NCBI GenBank assembly: GCA_900541505.1
Contig: UQKK01000008.1
Span: 1-64,000, forward strand
Direction of reading: 5' to 3'
Length of the DNA: 64,000 bases
From: an uncultured Ruminococcus sp.
GTDB lineage: Bacteria; Bacillota; Clostridia; Lachnospirales; Lachnospiraceae
Part shown: positions 23,357 through 32,040 of the stretch, one piece after another
How positions within the stretch are numbered: the stretch's first letter is position 1
How the letters are laid out: every line of letters begins with the position of its first letter
Position numbers and translations under genes: made by a program
Notes under the pieces: model-generated
What the model was told of the DNA's origin: nothing
What the model saw: only the letters and a program-made list of their open reading frames with translations
Database searches by the model: none

Positions 23357-24454
23357 ATGGCACCAGAAAAGATTGGATTTATCGGTCTGGGACTGATTGG
23401 CGGCTCCATCGCAAAGGCGGTGCGCCAGTACTACCCCGACTGTGAGATTATCGCATTTGACAAAAATAAGGAGACCCTTGCCCTGGCGGTACAGGAGGGG
23501 ACTATCCACATCTCCTGTTCTTCCATCGATGACAATTTTCGGCACTGCAGCTACATTTTCCTGTGCGCTCCCATCGCCTACAACACCGCTTATCTCTCAC
23601 AGGTGAAGCAGTATGTGGACGATAGCTGTATCCTCACGGACGTGGGCAGCGTCAAGACGTCCATCCACCGCGAGGTGGTGGCGCTTGGACTGGAAGCTTC
23701 TTTCATCGGCGGACACCCCATGGCAGGTTCGGAGAAGAGCGGTTTTGTCAACGCAAAGGCGCACCTCATAGAAAATGCCTATTATATTCTGACACCTTCC
23801 GCCAGGGTGTCGAAGGAGAAAGTAAAGACTTACCGGGATTTTATCGAATCGCTGAGAGCGCTCCCCATCCTGCTTGGCTATGAGGAGCACGACCATATCA
23901 CCGGAACCATCAGCCATCTGCCCCACATCATCGCCTCCTGCCTGGTAAATTTTGTGAAAGACACGGACGATAAAGATGAGCTCATGAAAATGCTGGCTGC
24001 GGGAGGATTTAAGGATATCACAAGGATTGCCTCCTCCTCGCCTGTCATGTGGCAGCAAGTGTGTCTGAAAAACCGGGACAATATCGCGGACATCCTGGGA
24101 CAGTACATCGAGGCTCTTTCTCAGGCAAAGCGCTGGGTGGAAGAAGGCGCGGAGGAATCTTTATACAGTATGTTCGAGTCCTCCCGCGACTACCGCAATT
24201 CCATGCCCAACTCCTCCGCCGGACCCATCAAGAAACAGTTCGCGCTGTACTGCGACATCATCGATGAGGCGGGCGGGATTGCCACCATCGCCACCATCCT
24301 TGCCAGCAACAACATCAGCATCAAGAACATCGGCATCATACACAACCGGGAATTTGAGGAGGGCGTGCTGCGCATCGAATTTTATGACGAGGACTCTTCC
24401 GGCAGGGCATTTTCTCTTTTACAGAAATACCGATATGTCGTTTACGAAGTGTAA
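23357..24454 (+). CDS. tyrA: Prephenate dehydrogenase with ACT domain
   Basis: A 365-residue enzyme of tyrosine biosynthesis that oxidises prephenate to 4-hydroxyphenylpyruvate with NAD+. The Rossmann GLGLIGGS is at residues 10-17. GGHPMAGSEKSG, with the substrate-binding histidine and serine, and ITGTISHLPHI, with the catalytic histidine, are intact. A C-terminal ACT domain (GGIATIATILASNNISIKNIGIIHN, split here only for naming) suggests feedback control by tyrosine. ATG 23357 is 9 bases after GGAAAGG; TTG 23351 is less likely. It forms an operon with aroA. Confidence 0.94.
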   Translation: MAPEKIGFIGLGLIGGSIAKAVRQYYPDCEIIAFDKNKETLALAVQEGTIHISCSSIDDNFRHCSYIFLCAPIAYNTAYLSQVKQYVDDSCILTDVGSVKTSIHREVVALGLEASFIGGHPMAGSEKSGFVNAKAHLIENAYYILTPSARVSKEKVKTYRDFIESLRALPILLGYEEHDHITGTISHLPHIIASCLVNFVKDTDDKDELMKMLAAGGFKDITRIASSSPVMWQQVCLKNRDNIADILGQYIEALSQAKRWVEEGAEESLYSMFESSRDYRNSMPNSSAGPIKKQFALYCDIIDEAGGIATIATILASNNISIKNIGIIHNREFEEGVLRIEFYDEDSSGRAFSLLQKYRYVVYEV

Positions 24455-24506
24455 GGTCCGCAAAATACAGCAGCCTGAAAAAGGAAAGAAAGGATTATAG
24501 AATATT

Positions 24507-25802
24507 ATGACAGAATTATGCAGCATCAGCGGATTGAAAGGCACCATCACCGTGCCGGGAGACAAATCCATCTCCCACCGCTGTATTATGTTTGGCTCCA
24601 TCGCCAGCGGAACCACTGAGGTGGAACATTTTCTCACCGGGGCAGACTGCCTCGCCACAATACAATGTTTTCGCAAGCTCGGCATCGACATCGAAGAAAA
24701 GAACGGAGCAGTCACCATACACGGGAAGGGACTTCACGGGCTTTGCGCCCCTCACGACATCCTGGATGTGGGGAACAGCGGCACTACCACCCGGCTTCTC
24801 TCGGGGATTCTCGCCGGGCAGTCCTTTGACTCCAAGCTCTCCGGGGATGAGTCTCTAAACTCCCGCCCCATGAAGCGCATCATGGAACCGCTCACACAGA
24901 TGGGGGCAAATATTTCCAGCATCTTAAGGAACAACTGCGCGCCCCTGTATATCACACCGGGGAACCTCCACGGAATCCACTACGAGTCCCCGGTTGCCTC
25001 CGCGCAGGTGAAATCCTGTATCCTGCTGGCTGGTCTGTACGCCGATGGAGAGACTTCCGTGACAGAACCCAGCCTTTCCAGGAATCACACGGAGCTGATG
25101 TTAAAAGAGTTCGGCGCTGATATAACCTCCACCCATGCACTGGACAGTTCCCGCGCCACTGCTGCCATCCGTCCCTGCAAAGAGCTCTACGGACAGCACA
25201 TCACCGTACCGGGAGATATCTCCTCCGCGGCGTACTTCATCGCAGCCGGGCTTCTGGTGCCGGATTCGGAAATCCTCATCCAGAACGTGGGCATCAATCC
25301 CACCAGAGCCGGACTTTTGAAGGTCTGCGAGGACATGGGCGGAGACATCACCCTCTTAAATGAGCGCACCCAGGGCGGAGAGCCCATAGCGGATATCCTG
25401 GTGCGCACCAGTCACCTCCATGGTACTACAGTGGAAGGAGATATCATCCCCGCCCTCATCGATGAGATTCCTGTCATCGCGGTCATGGCGGCAGCGGCGG
25501 AGGGCACCACCATCATCCGTGACGCGGCGGAATTAAAGGTCAAGGAGACGGACCGTATTGAGACTGTCACAGACAACCTCGCCGCCATGGGATGTGATGT
25601 CACTCCCACCGATGACGGCATGGTCATCCGCGGCGGTCGCCCGTTAAAAGGCGCGGTCATCCACACCCTTTTGGACCACCGCATTGCCATGGCATTCAGC
25701 ATCGCCGCGCTCATCGCGGACGGGAACACGAAAATCCTTGACAGCAAATGCGTGGATGTGTCCTATCCGGAGTTTTATGATACCTTTGAACATCTCCTGT
25801 AA
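24507..25802 (+). CDS. aroA: 3-phosphoshikimate 1-carboxyvinyltransferase (EPSP synthase)
   Basis: A 431-residue shikimate-pathway enzyme joining shikimate-3-phosphate and phosphoenolpyruvate. The N-terminal GDKSISHR, the LDVGNSGTTTRLLSG motif and the C-terminal LKVKETDRIETV and DHRIAMAFSIAAL segments are all present, so the two-domain active site is complete. The length is normal. It lies 52 bases after tyrA and is probably co-transcribed. Sequence alone does not settle its glyphosate class; the motif variant GNSGTTTRL resembles class II-like Firmicute enzymes. Confidence 0.96.
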   Translation: MTELCSISGLKGTITVPGDKSISHRCIMFGSIASGTTEVEHFLTGADCLATIQCFRKLGIDIEEKNGAVTIHGKGLHGLCAPHDILDVGNSGTTTRLLSGILAGQSFDSKLSGDESLNSRPMKRIMEPLTQMGANISSILRNNCAPLYITPGNLHGIHYESPVASAQVKSCILLAGLYADGETSVTEPSLSRNHTELMLKEFGADITSTHALDSSRATAAIRPCKELYGQHITVPGDISSAAYFIAAGLLVPDSEILIQNVGINPTRAGLLKVCEDMGGDITLLNERTQGGEPIADILVRTSHLHGTTVEGDIIPALIDEIPVIAVMAAAAEGTTIIRDAAELKVKETDRIETVTDNLAAMGCDVTPTDDGMVIRGGRPLKGAVIHTLLDHRIAMAFSIAALIADGNTKILDSKCVDVSYPEFYDTFEHLL

Positions 25803-25903
25803 AGACACGCCAACCTTTCCGAAAGACTTTCCTATGTTATAAAAATCTTAAGAATTTCTTTTCGGAATCCCAACTTTTTTTCTTTATCTTTAATGATAGC
25901 AGC

Positions 25904-25949
25904 GGTGTTCCCGGACAGACAGCCTCGCTGTCTTCCCCGGGAGCGCCGG
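25904..25949. repeat. Long imperfect hairpin between aroA and the vanZ-like gene
   Basis: CGGTGTTCCCGG at the left and CCCGGGAGCGCCG at the right, with GACAG/CTGTC around a CCTCG loop, form a stem of about 20 pairs with G-U pairs. It may serve as an aroA terminator or be a dispersed palindrome; only weak T-runs lie nearby (25876-25883). Confidence 0.5.
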
Positions 25950-26014
25950 TATATGACGATTCCGCCGGGCGCGATACGCCGCATCATGAAATGAGAAAAA
26001 AAGGAGGACTTTCC

Positions 26015-26644
26015 ATGTTATTTGTTCTGTATCCGTTATCATGTATCTTTATTCCTGCAATACTTCTGCAGATTTTCTTCTGCTGTTTCAAAAAGCGACG
26101 TCCGCCCTATCTCGCCCTTCACATTGTCTGGGTCTATATTTTTCTCTTCTACCTCTATCTCGTGCTGGAAGTCACGGGAATCGGGACCATCTGGGATATC
26201 GGGAAATTCGGCAGTGTGATACGCCCGGAGGAAATCAATCTGGTGCCATTTGCGGGAAGCGGATTTATGACCTGCTTTTTAAACGCATTTATGTTCATGC
26301 CCTTGGGCTTCCTTCTTCCCCTTATCTGGAAGAAATACCGGAATTTGACAAATGTGGTTCTTCTCTCTTGTGTCTATTCCCTTGCCATTGAGGTCTGTCA
26401 GTTGTTCAACCGCAGGCAGAGCGATATCACGAACCTGCTCATGAACACGCTGGGCGGAGCCCTGGGGTTCTTTCTCTGGAAGCTGTTTTCTGTTTTTCTT
26501 CAGAAATGGAGAAAGAAATTCCCTCGCTCATCAAAAGGGGCAGCCTCCCGCGCGGTCAGTCTCGACCGCTTTGAAGCTGCCCTGTACACAGGTTTTTCGA
26601 TTCTTTCCCAGTTTCTCTTTTTCAACTGGAGATGGCTGATTTAA
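26015..26644 (+). CDS. VanZ family membrane protein
   Basis: A 209-residue protein with four to five hydrophobic segments. The VanZ pattern is visible as NLVPF, then FMPLGFLLPLIW, then the conserved acidic/aromatic site SLAIEVCQLFNRRQSDITNLLMNTLGGALGF. VanZ domains give low-level teicoplanin resistance in enterococci; most clostridial homologues have no assigned function. ATG 26015 follows AAAGGAGG at 9 bases, better than ATG 25991, which precedes that site. The stop codon overlaps that of the convergent MATE gene by 3 bases. Confidence 0.85.
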   Translation: MLFVLYPLSCIFIPAILLQIFFCCFKKRRPPYLALHIVWVYIFLFYLYLVLEVTGIGTIWDIGKFGSVIRPEEINLVPFAGSGFMTCFLNAFMFMPLGFLLPLIWKKYRNLTNVVLLSCVYSLAIEVCQLFNRRQSDITNLLMNTLGGALGFFLWKLFSVFLQKWRKKFPRSSKGAASRAVSLDRFEAALYTGFSILSQFLFFNWRWLI

Positions 26645-28044
26645 GCCGTCTCCACCAGATTCCTGTTCAATTTCTTCATCTCCGGCACTATAAAAAATGC
26701 CACGATGACCGCCGATGCCACATCCGCAATCGGGGCGGAATATAAAATCCCGTCCAGCCCCATAAAGAGCGGAAGAATCAAAATCAGCGGTATCAAGAGT
26801 AAAAGCTGCCGCAGACTGGACAAAATCGACGCTTTCAAAGGCTGTCCTGTCGCCTGGAAATAGTTTGTAGATACAATCTGAAATCCCGCGCAGAAGATAC
26901 TGAACAGATAAATGCGCAGACATTTCACGGCAAACTCGGTAAACCCTGCATTTTCATTGCCGAAGATGCCGATAATCGTCTCCGGCATTGTCTGGCAGAA
27001 AATCCAGCAGACAAAGATTAACAGCGTGGCAAAAAGTACGGCTGTCATATAAGTCTTTTTGATTCTCCTGTAATTTCCTGCGCCCCGGTTATATCCCAGG
27101 ATAGGCTGCGCCCCGATGCCGACGCCAACTCCGAAGGCGCCCATAATCATGGCAATCTTCACGACAACTCCCATGGCGCTCAGTGCCACATCCCCGCCGA
27201 TATGACTCTGGTCTCCGTAATAGACCAGAGAATTGTTCATCACCACCTGCATGATACAGGCAACAGACTGTGTGATACCGGAGGATATCCCCAGCACCAG
27301 AAAACCGCCGATGCGCTTTGCCTCCAGTCTCATATATTTTTTATGTAACCGCATGTGAATGGGCTTTTTGATTTCTTTTACAAAATACCCCGTCAGGATG
27401 ACAGCGGAAATCAACTGAGAGGTGATGGTCGCAATGGCAGCCCCCTTGACACCCCAGTGGAAGACAAAAATATAGATGGGGTCCAGCACGGTATTCAGGC
27501 ACGCCCCTATCAACACTCCATACATGGAAAGGCGCGGATGCCCGTCCGTCCTCGCCAGGTTGGACAATACGATGCCGATGAGGTTAAAGGGAGTACCTAT
27601 CAGTATGATAGATGTATAGTCAATGGCGTAGGGCATAATCTTCTCCGTCGCCCCAAACACCTTAAGCAGCGGCTTTAAGAAGATGAGCCCTAAAGCCATG
27701 AGAATGACTCCCACGATTATAGTAAATAAAAATGCGTTGTTCAGCGTCCGCTCCGCCTCCTCGTCCCTCTTTTCTCCCAGGCGGATTGCCGCATAAGCAC
27801 TGCTGCCCGCGCCTATAAGCGTCCCGAACGCCAAAAGGATGGTCATGACCGGGAATGCCACTGTCGTCGCCGCATTTCCCAGATATCCCACGCCCTGTCC
27901 GATAAAAATCTGGTCTACGATATTGTAAATCGAGTTGATGAGACAGGAAATAATGGCAGGCACCGAAAATGATACCAGCAAACTCCCAATGGGCTTATAG
28001 CCCAGCGGATTTTTGTCTTTTTCCTGTACTGCTTCCATCGTCAT
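26641..28044 (-). CDS. MATE family multidrug efflux transporter
   Basis: A 467-residue antiporter with 12 hydrophobic segments in two homologous halves. The N-terminal IYNIVDQIFIGQGVGYLG and GTLIGAGSSAYAAIRLGEK are typical of the DinF/NorM-like clostridial group. It should extrude cationic drugs or metabolites with sodium or protons. AAGGAGAGG precedes the ATG. It lies 39 bases downstream of the marR-type gene, and the pair is one operon under MarR control. Confidence 0.92.
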   Translation of the reverse strand: MTMEAVQEKDKNPLGYKPIGSLLVSFSVPAIISCLINSIYNIVDQIFIGQGVGYLGNAATTVAFPVMTILLAFGTLIGAGSSAYAAIRLGEKRDEEAERTLNNAFLFTIIVGVILMALGLIFLKPLLKVFGATEKIMPYAIDYTSIILIGTPFNLIGIVLSNLARTDGHPRLSMYGVLIGACLNTVLDPIYIFVFHWGVKGAAIATITSQLISAVILTGYFVKEIKKPIHMRLHKKYMRLEAKRIGGFLVLGISSGITQSVACIMQVVMNNSLVYYGDQSHIGGDVALSAMGVVVKIAMIMGAFGVGVGIGAQPILGYNRGAGNYRRIKKTYMTAVLFATLLIFVCWIFCQTMPETIIGIFGNENAGFTEFAVKCLRIYLFSIFCAGFQIVSTNYFQATGQPLKASILSSLRQLLLLIPLILILPLFMGLDGILYSAPIADVASAVIVAFFIVPEMKKLNRNLVETA

Positions 28045-28083
28045 AATAATCCTCTCCTTCCTTCATTCTCTTTTGCCGTCTTC

Positions 28084-28536
28084 TCACCGTTCCTTAAGAA
28101 TCCGGCAGGAGGCCTGCGCCATCTTCTCCAACTGCCTGACAAAAATCTCTTCCTCCTCAGGAGTGAAATCCGACAAAAGTGCCTTCTTCCACTCATTCCT
28201 CGTGCGGTAGATTAATTCCACCGCATCGGCAGCCTTCTCCGTGGCGTGAAGATGCTTCACTCTCCTATCCTTCTTGTCTGTCTTTGTCTTTACATACCCC
28301 AAATCCATCAGTTTTTGTACCGCTTTTGTGACCGTTCCCTTGTCAAAATGTCCCGCCTTCGCCAAATCGTACATGGTAATTCCGTCGTGCTCATAGATAT
28401 AGGTCAGAAAATACTGCTGTCCGCAGCCCACTGCTCCTCCCAGACAACTGTCCAGATATTTCTGGCTGTTCCTCTGAATGGTTGAGATATGGCGCAAAAA
28501 AATCAATTTACTTTCTTCCAACATGTTCTTTCTCAC
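28084..28536 (-). CDS. MarR family transcriptional regulator
   Basis: A 150-residue winged-helix regulator (wing near KTDKKDRRVKHLHATEKA, recognition helix near GHFDKGTVTKAVQKL). The start is uncertain: GTG 28536 is the longest, with GGAGAG only 3 bases upstream; ATG 28524 is the alternative. Upstream, two inverted repeats of the form GTTGA-N4-TCAAC overlap the -35 and follow the start point of a good promoter (28789-28855), the classic layout for a self-repressing MarR controlling a drug exporter. The message would have a leader of about 280 bases. Confidence 0.88.
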   Translation of the reverse strand: MRKNMLEESKLIFLRHISTIQRNSQKYLDSCLGGAVGCGQQYFLTYIYEHDGITMYDLAKAGHFDKGTVTKAVQKLMDLGYVKTKTDKKDRRVKHLHATEKAADAVELIYRTRNEWKKALLSDFTPEEEEIFVRQLEKMAQASCRILKER

Positions 28537-28554
28537 TCTCTCCTATCTGGTCAT

Positions 28555-28780
28555 GCGGGCATGGTCTCTGCCCGCCGTTTTTTGTATAGGGAACGAATTT
28601 CCCTATGCAACAGAACAAAGTGGGCAAGCCCACTTCAACTCCCCTTCCCCTCAATCTTGAGGGGCTTTCCCACTTTGTGCGCCGAGCGCAGTCGCTTTAG
28701 CGACATGTTACCTCATGCGCTCGTGTGCATCCCGCCCGGAGGGTTTTTTATTTTATAGGAAATTCGGAAGAATTTCCTAT
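28555..28780. repeat. 226-bp hairpin-rich element in the marR leader
   Basis: Contents: GCGGGCA/TGCCCGC followed by six T (28555-28583); ATAGGGAA/TTCCCTAT (28586-28606); an outer stem ACAAAGTGGG/CCCACTTTGT enclosing AAGTGGGC/GCCCACTT and CCCCTCA/TGAGGGG (28615-28679, a three-way junction); CGAGCGCA/TGCGCTCG enclosing GTCGC/GCGAC; and ATAGGAAATT/AATTTCCTAT (28755-28780). It encodes nothing and looks like a composite mobile or dispersed element lying between the marR promoter and gene. Together with 28789-28855 it accounts for most of the gap 28537-28951; nothing else is seen. Confidence 0.6.
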
Positions 28781-28788
28781 AAAAGAAC

Positions 28789-28855
28789 AAAAGGTTGACC
28801 GTTCAACCTTTTACAGATATATCCTATCTCCTTTTAGTTGAACTGTCAACCTTTT
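28789..28855 (-). promoter_or_regulatory. marR-MATE promoter with two MarR-type operators
   Basis: On the minus strand TTGACA (28849-28844) and TAGGAT (28826-28821) are 17 bases apart. Operator 1 is AAAAGGTTGA and TCAACCTTTT around CCGT (28789-28812), a perfect inverted repeat at the transcription start. Operator 2, GTTGA-N4-TCAAC (28837-28850), covers the -35. Identical half-sites in both strongly suggest one dimeric regulator. Confidence 0.75.
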
Positions 28856-28951
28856 CTTTTATATTTTTCTGGTTACTGGCTTTTTACTGTTTACGCAAAG
28901 CGTGACCTGTAACTCTGGCTTGCAAAAATCCAGCCATGCTTCGCTCGTTTC

Positions 28952-30127
28952 TTAATAGTACTTCACTGTGACATGGCGTCCCATCTCCTCCGCCACATGG
29001 ACGAGCTGGTCCACCACATTCATCCGCATACTGATATCAAAGCTCAATTCCGAGCTTTTGTGCGCGTCGTTGACCGCTGTGCCCACAAAGAGGTTCAGTT
29101 CCGTACATTCTTCTATAATCATCTTTGCCAACTTGGACGCCCCGTTATTGGCATCCAGCTCGTCAAAGAACTCCACATCAAACTCGTCGTTTGCGTACCG
29201 TTTCAAAAGCTTCAGCACTTTACCCAGCGTCAGCACACCCTCTGTCACCAGGTCCAGCCCCTCTATGACTGCCATGGGCGGCACATCCGGGTCTGTATGG
29301 TCGATTTTCGTGATGATTTCCTTGTGCAGGATGCGCGCCGCGATATTGGCGCTGGTCCCGCCGGAGACAACTTTCTTTCCCTCCGCGTGCATGAAATCAT
29401 ACATCAGTCTCTCATCGTCCGCTTTCTCCTTGGGCGGTCCGGTGAAAATGTTCACCACGCGGCGGTCAATGACCCTCGCCACCGCCACCGTGGTGTCGTC
29501 CCCCGGTCTCTCCACATACAGCTCATCGCATGCCTGGCTTAACAGAGCCGCCAGACGGGAGGCAGAGAGGGTCTTCTTCGTACACTTTAGGGTATACTCC
29601 GCCATACTCTCCCATGTCCACCCCTGCAGGTTTAAGATTTCCCCGGCTCCTGCATAGATAACGCCGTCGCTCATCAGCACAAAACAGTCCTTTTTCTTCA
29701 CCTGGAAACGGTACTCGTGAATCTTTTTTCCCTCAATCTCCCGCTCCGTATAGGGATATTTCACAATCCTTCCGTCCCGGATAAAGACGCACCCCGGATT
29801 GTCGTACTCCACCAGGTACGCCTCCCCGCTGTGGAAAATCTGTAAGATGGAGAACGTGGCATAGGCAACCTTGCGCACCTGACAGATGGGGAGCGTCTTA
29901 GCAATAGTCTCCACACAGGAATCCAGAGCAGCTCCCTCGTAGAGCATGGTCCCCAGAATCTTGGATGTCAATGTCGCCAGAATATTCGCCTTCACGCCGC
30001 TTCCCATGCCGTCCGCCAGAATCACAATATCCGAATCGTCGGTCTTTAAGATTTCCACCTTATCCCCGCAGAGTTCTTCCTCATATTTATTCAGGCTTTT
30101 CCACGCCACATCGATGCTCACACTCAT
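28952..30127 (-). CDS. SpoIIE-type PP2C serine/threonine phosphatase linked to sensory hydrogenase
   Basis: A 391-residue protein. Residues 1-220 are a SpoIIE/PP2C phosphatase with the metal aspartates in ILADGMGSG, MSDGV and the C-terminal GDDTTVAVAR. Residues about 230-391 are a second, unnamed domain (GTSANIAARIL near its start) that I cannot assign. SpoIIE-type phosphatases dephosphorylate anti-anti-sigma (STAS) proteins in partner-switching circuits. It starts 3 bases after the PAS-bearing sensory hydrogenase gene (30131-31840), with AGGAG upstream, so the hydrogenase is the probable input. No STAS protein gene is in the window. Confidence 0.85.
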   Translation of the reverse strand: MSVSIDVAWKSLNKYEEELCGDKVEILKTDDSDIVILADGMGSGVKANILATLTSKILGTMLYEGAALDSCVETIAKTLPICQVRKVAYATFSILQIFHSGEAYLVEYDNPGCVFIRDGRIVKYPYTEREIEGKKIHEYRFQVKKKDCFVLMSDGVIYAGAGEILNLQGWTWESMAEYTLKCTKKTLSASRLAALLSQACDELYVERPGDDTTVAVARVIDRRVVNIFTGPPKEKADDERLMYDFMHAEGKKVVSGGTSANIAARILHKEIITKIDHTDPDVPPMAVIEGLDLVTEGVLTLGKVLKLLKRYANDEFDVEFFDELDANNGASKLAKMIIEECTELNLFVGTAVNDAHKSSELSFDISMRMNVVDQLVHVAEEMGRHVTVKYY

Positions 30128-30130
30128 AGG

Positions 30131-31840
30131 CTACTCCTCCTCTTCCAGGATGGAATCGCGAAGTTTGGTAAGCGTCACCTTTGTCTCCGCTGTCGTCTCG
30201 CCCAGAAGCCCCGCAATCTCCTGCGCCACCATCATCTGCTTTTCAATGACTTTCTGCGCCATCTCCACGGTCTCTACTTTCAGATTATAGTGCTGCTCCT
30301 TCATCTTCTCCTCTCTGGTCACATCCTGGAAGGTCACCAGAACGGAATCCAGATTTTCGATGTAGACAATGGTCTCCTCGGCAATCATCCTGCCATGCTC
30401 AAGCTGTATCTTCTTGTGGATGACAGGCTCTCTCGTGAGCAGCGTCTCCTCGATATCATCCGCCTCAATAAACTCAAAAATATATCTCTGCAGAGCCTCC
30501 TCTTTTCCCACGCCCAAAAGCTCCTGCGCCTTTTTATTGCAGTCCAATATCCTCATGTCATTTCCGATGACAAAAATCATATTGGGCGTCACATCCATCA
30601 CTACATTGGACATAGATTCCGCCTGATTCAGCGCGTAAGGCATGCACATAGACAATTCCGCCTTGCCCTGGAAGACCGCCACCGCCTTGTCGCGGCAAGT
30701 GGGATATCCGCAGGCGCCGCAGTTCAATTCATCCTCCGGCGCGTATTTGCCCGTGGATTTTAAGATTTCCCGGATTGCCTGCTCAGAAGGCATCCGGTCT
30801 GTCAGCCGGTTATCCATAAATTTCTTCGCCAGCTCTTCGGTGCTCATATCCGGCAGGTCCCTCGCCGCCTTATAGGTGACGCCATTATCTATTTTTACTT
30901 TTGCTTTGACATAGGAGGTGTTCCATCTGGCGGACGCCGGTCCCTTAGCGCAGCCTCCCTCACAGACATTTGCCTCGATAAAGCACTTCTCAAGCTCGCC
31001 CTTCTTTAAGCACTCCAGCATCTCCATGCAGTTTTCCAGTCCGTCCACATACACCTTGTGATATTCATCCGCGTCTTCCTCGGTCACAACAGACTGCACA
31101 ACCCCGCCGCTGACCGGATAGAGACGGTTAATCTTCGGGTTCGGGTTCCCCATGGGCTTTTCCTCGCACTGGTGAATATCTATTCCTGCTTCCTCCAGCC
31201 AGATTGCCAGCTCCTCAAAAGTCAGGATGGCATCGATAGCGCCAAACACTCTCTCATCCCCGATTGCCTCCTGCTTCTTGGCGATGCAGGGACCTAAGAA
31301 GACGACCTTGGTATCCTGCCCGTAGAGTTTCTTGATATAGCGCCCGTGCGCCACCATGGGGGACACCACAGGGGCTAAGAGGGGCACACACTCCGGATAG
31401 TATTTCTCCACCAGGTCATTGACGCTGGGACAGCAGGTAGTGATGATATTGGGCATCTTATTTTCCCGGATAATCTTCTTGTACTCGTTCGTCACCATGG
31501 CAGCCCCTTCCGCCGTCTCCCTGACCTCATAGAACCCCAGCTTTAACAGGGCATCCACCACCTGTCCGGGGCGGTCAAATTCCAGGACCCCCACATAGGA
31601 CGGCGCGATGGAGATGACAGTCTGAAATCCCTGGCGCAGATATCCCTTCACCCTGTCCATATCACTGGCAAATGTCTTCGCGTTCTGGGGACAGACCTCC
31701 AGACATCGCCCGCAATTGATACAGTGGTCAATCATGATATGTGCCTGCTCGTCTTTGACGGAGATTGCCTTCACCGCGCAGTGGCGGACACATTTGTAAC
31801 AATGGCGGCACTTTGCATCTTTGAAGTCGATAACTCTCAT
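30131..31840 (-). CDS. PAS-containing sensory [FeFe]-hydrogenase (HydS, group C type)
   Basis: A 569-residue protein. Two 4Fe-4S motifs lie at the N-terminus (CRHCYKCVRHC, CINCGRCLEVC). The H-cluster domain follows, with altered loops: TTCCPSV instead of TSCxPxW, GPCIAKKQEA instead of MPCxxKxxE, and VCEGGCAKGP instead of MACxGGCxxGGGxP; the four cluster cysteines remain. Next are an Fe-S motif (CGACGYPTCRD), a PAS domain (about 425-525, IFVIGNDMRILDCNKKAQELLG) and a coiled coil. Group C hydrogenases are thought to sense H2 or redox state rather than turn over fast. It lies between hndD and the SpoIIE phosphatase. Confidence 0.88.
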   Translation of the reverse strand: MRVIDFKDAKCRHCYKCVRHCAVKAISVKDEQAHIMIDHCINCGRCLEVCPQNAKTFASDMDRVKGYLRQGFQTVISIAPSYVGVLEFDRPGQVVDALLKLGFYEVRETAEGAAMVTNEYKKIIRENKMPNIITTCCPSVNDLVEKYYPECVPLLAPVVSPMVAHGRYIKKLYGQDTKVVFLGPCIAKKQEAIGDERVFGAIDAILTFEELAIWLEEAGIDIHQCEEKPMGNPNPKINRLYPVSGGVVQSVVTEEDADEYHKVYVDGLENCMEMLECLKKGELEKCFIEANVCEGGCAKGPASARWNTSYVKAKVKIDNGVTYKAARDLPDMSTEELAKKFMDNRLTDRMPSEQAIREILKSTGKYAPEDELNCGACGYPTCRDKAVAVFQGKAELSMCMPYALNQAESMSNVVMDVTPNMIFVIGNDMRILDCNKKAQELLGVGKEEALQRYIFEFIEADDIEETLLTREPVIHKKIQLEHGRMIAEETIVYIENLDSVLVTFQDVTREEKMKEQHYNLKVETVEMAQKVIEKQMMVAQEIAGLLGETTAETKVTLTKLRDSILEEEE

Positions 31841-31940
31841 AATTTTAACTCCTTTTACTTTCCTAAATACCAGCGCTGCTGTCTGAGAATTACAGTTCAG
31901 CCATCAAAACGGCGCGCGCAAAACTGTAACGTTTGAGAAA

Positions 31941-31973
31941 AGCAGGGCGCCGGATGATTCCGACGCCGCTGCT
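31941..31973 (-). terminator. Strong hairpin between hndD and the sensory hydrogenase gene
   Basis: In the minus-strand transcript AGCAGCGGCGUCGG pairs with CCGGCGCCCUGCU around a 6-base loop (31973-31941), followed by UUUUCUC. It probably ends or thins the hnd transcript before the sensory genes, giving the catalytic subunits higher expression. Confidence 0.6.
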
Positions 31974-32040
31974 CTTACTTCATAAAACAGAGTGTACTTC
32001 ACACATTCCTGCGCCGAAGCGCGGCTGCATTAACAGCCAT

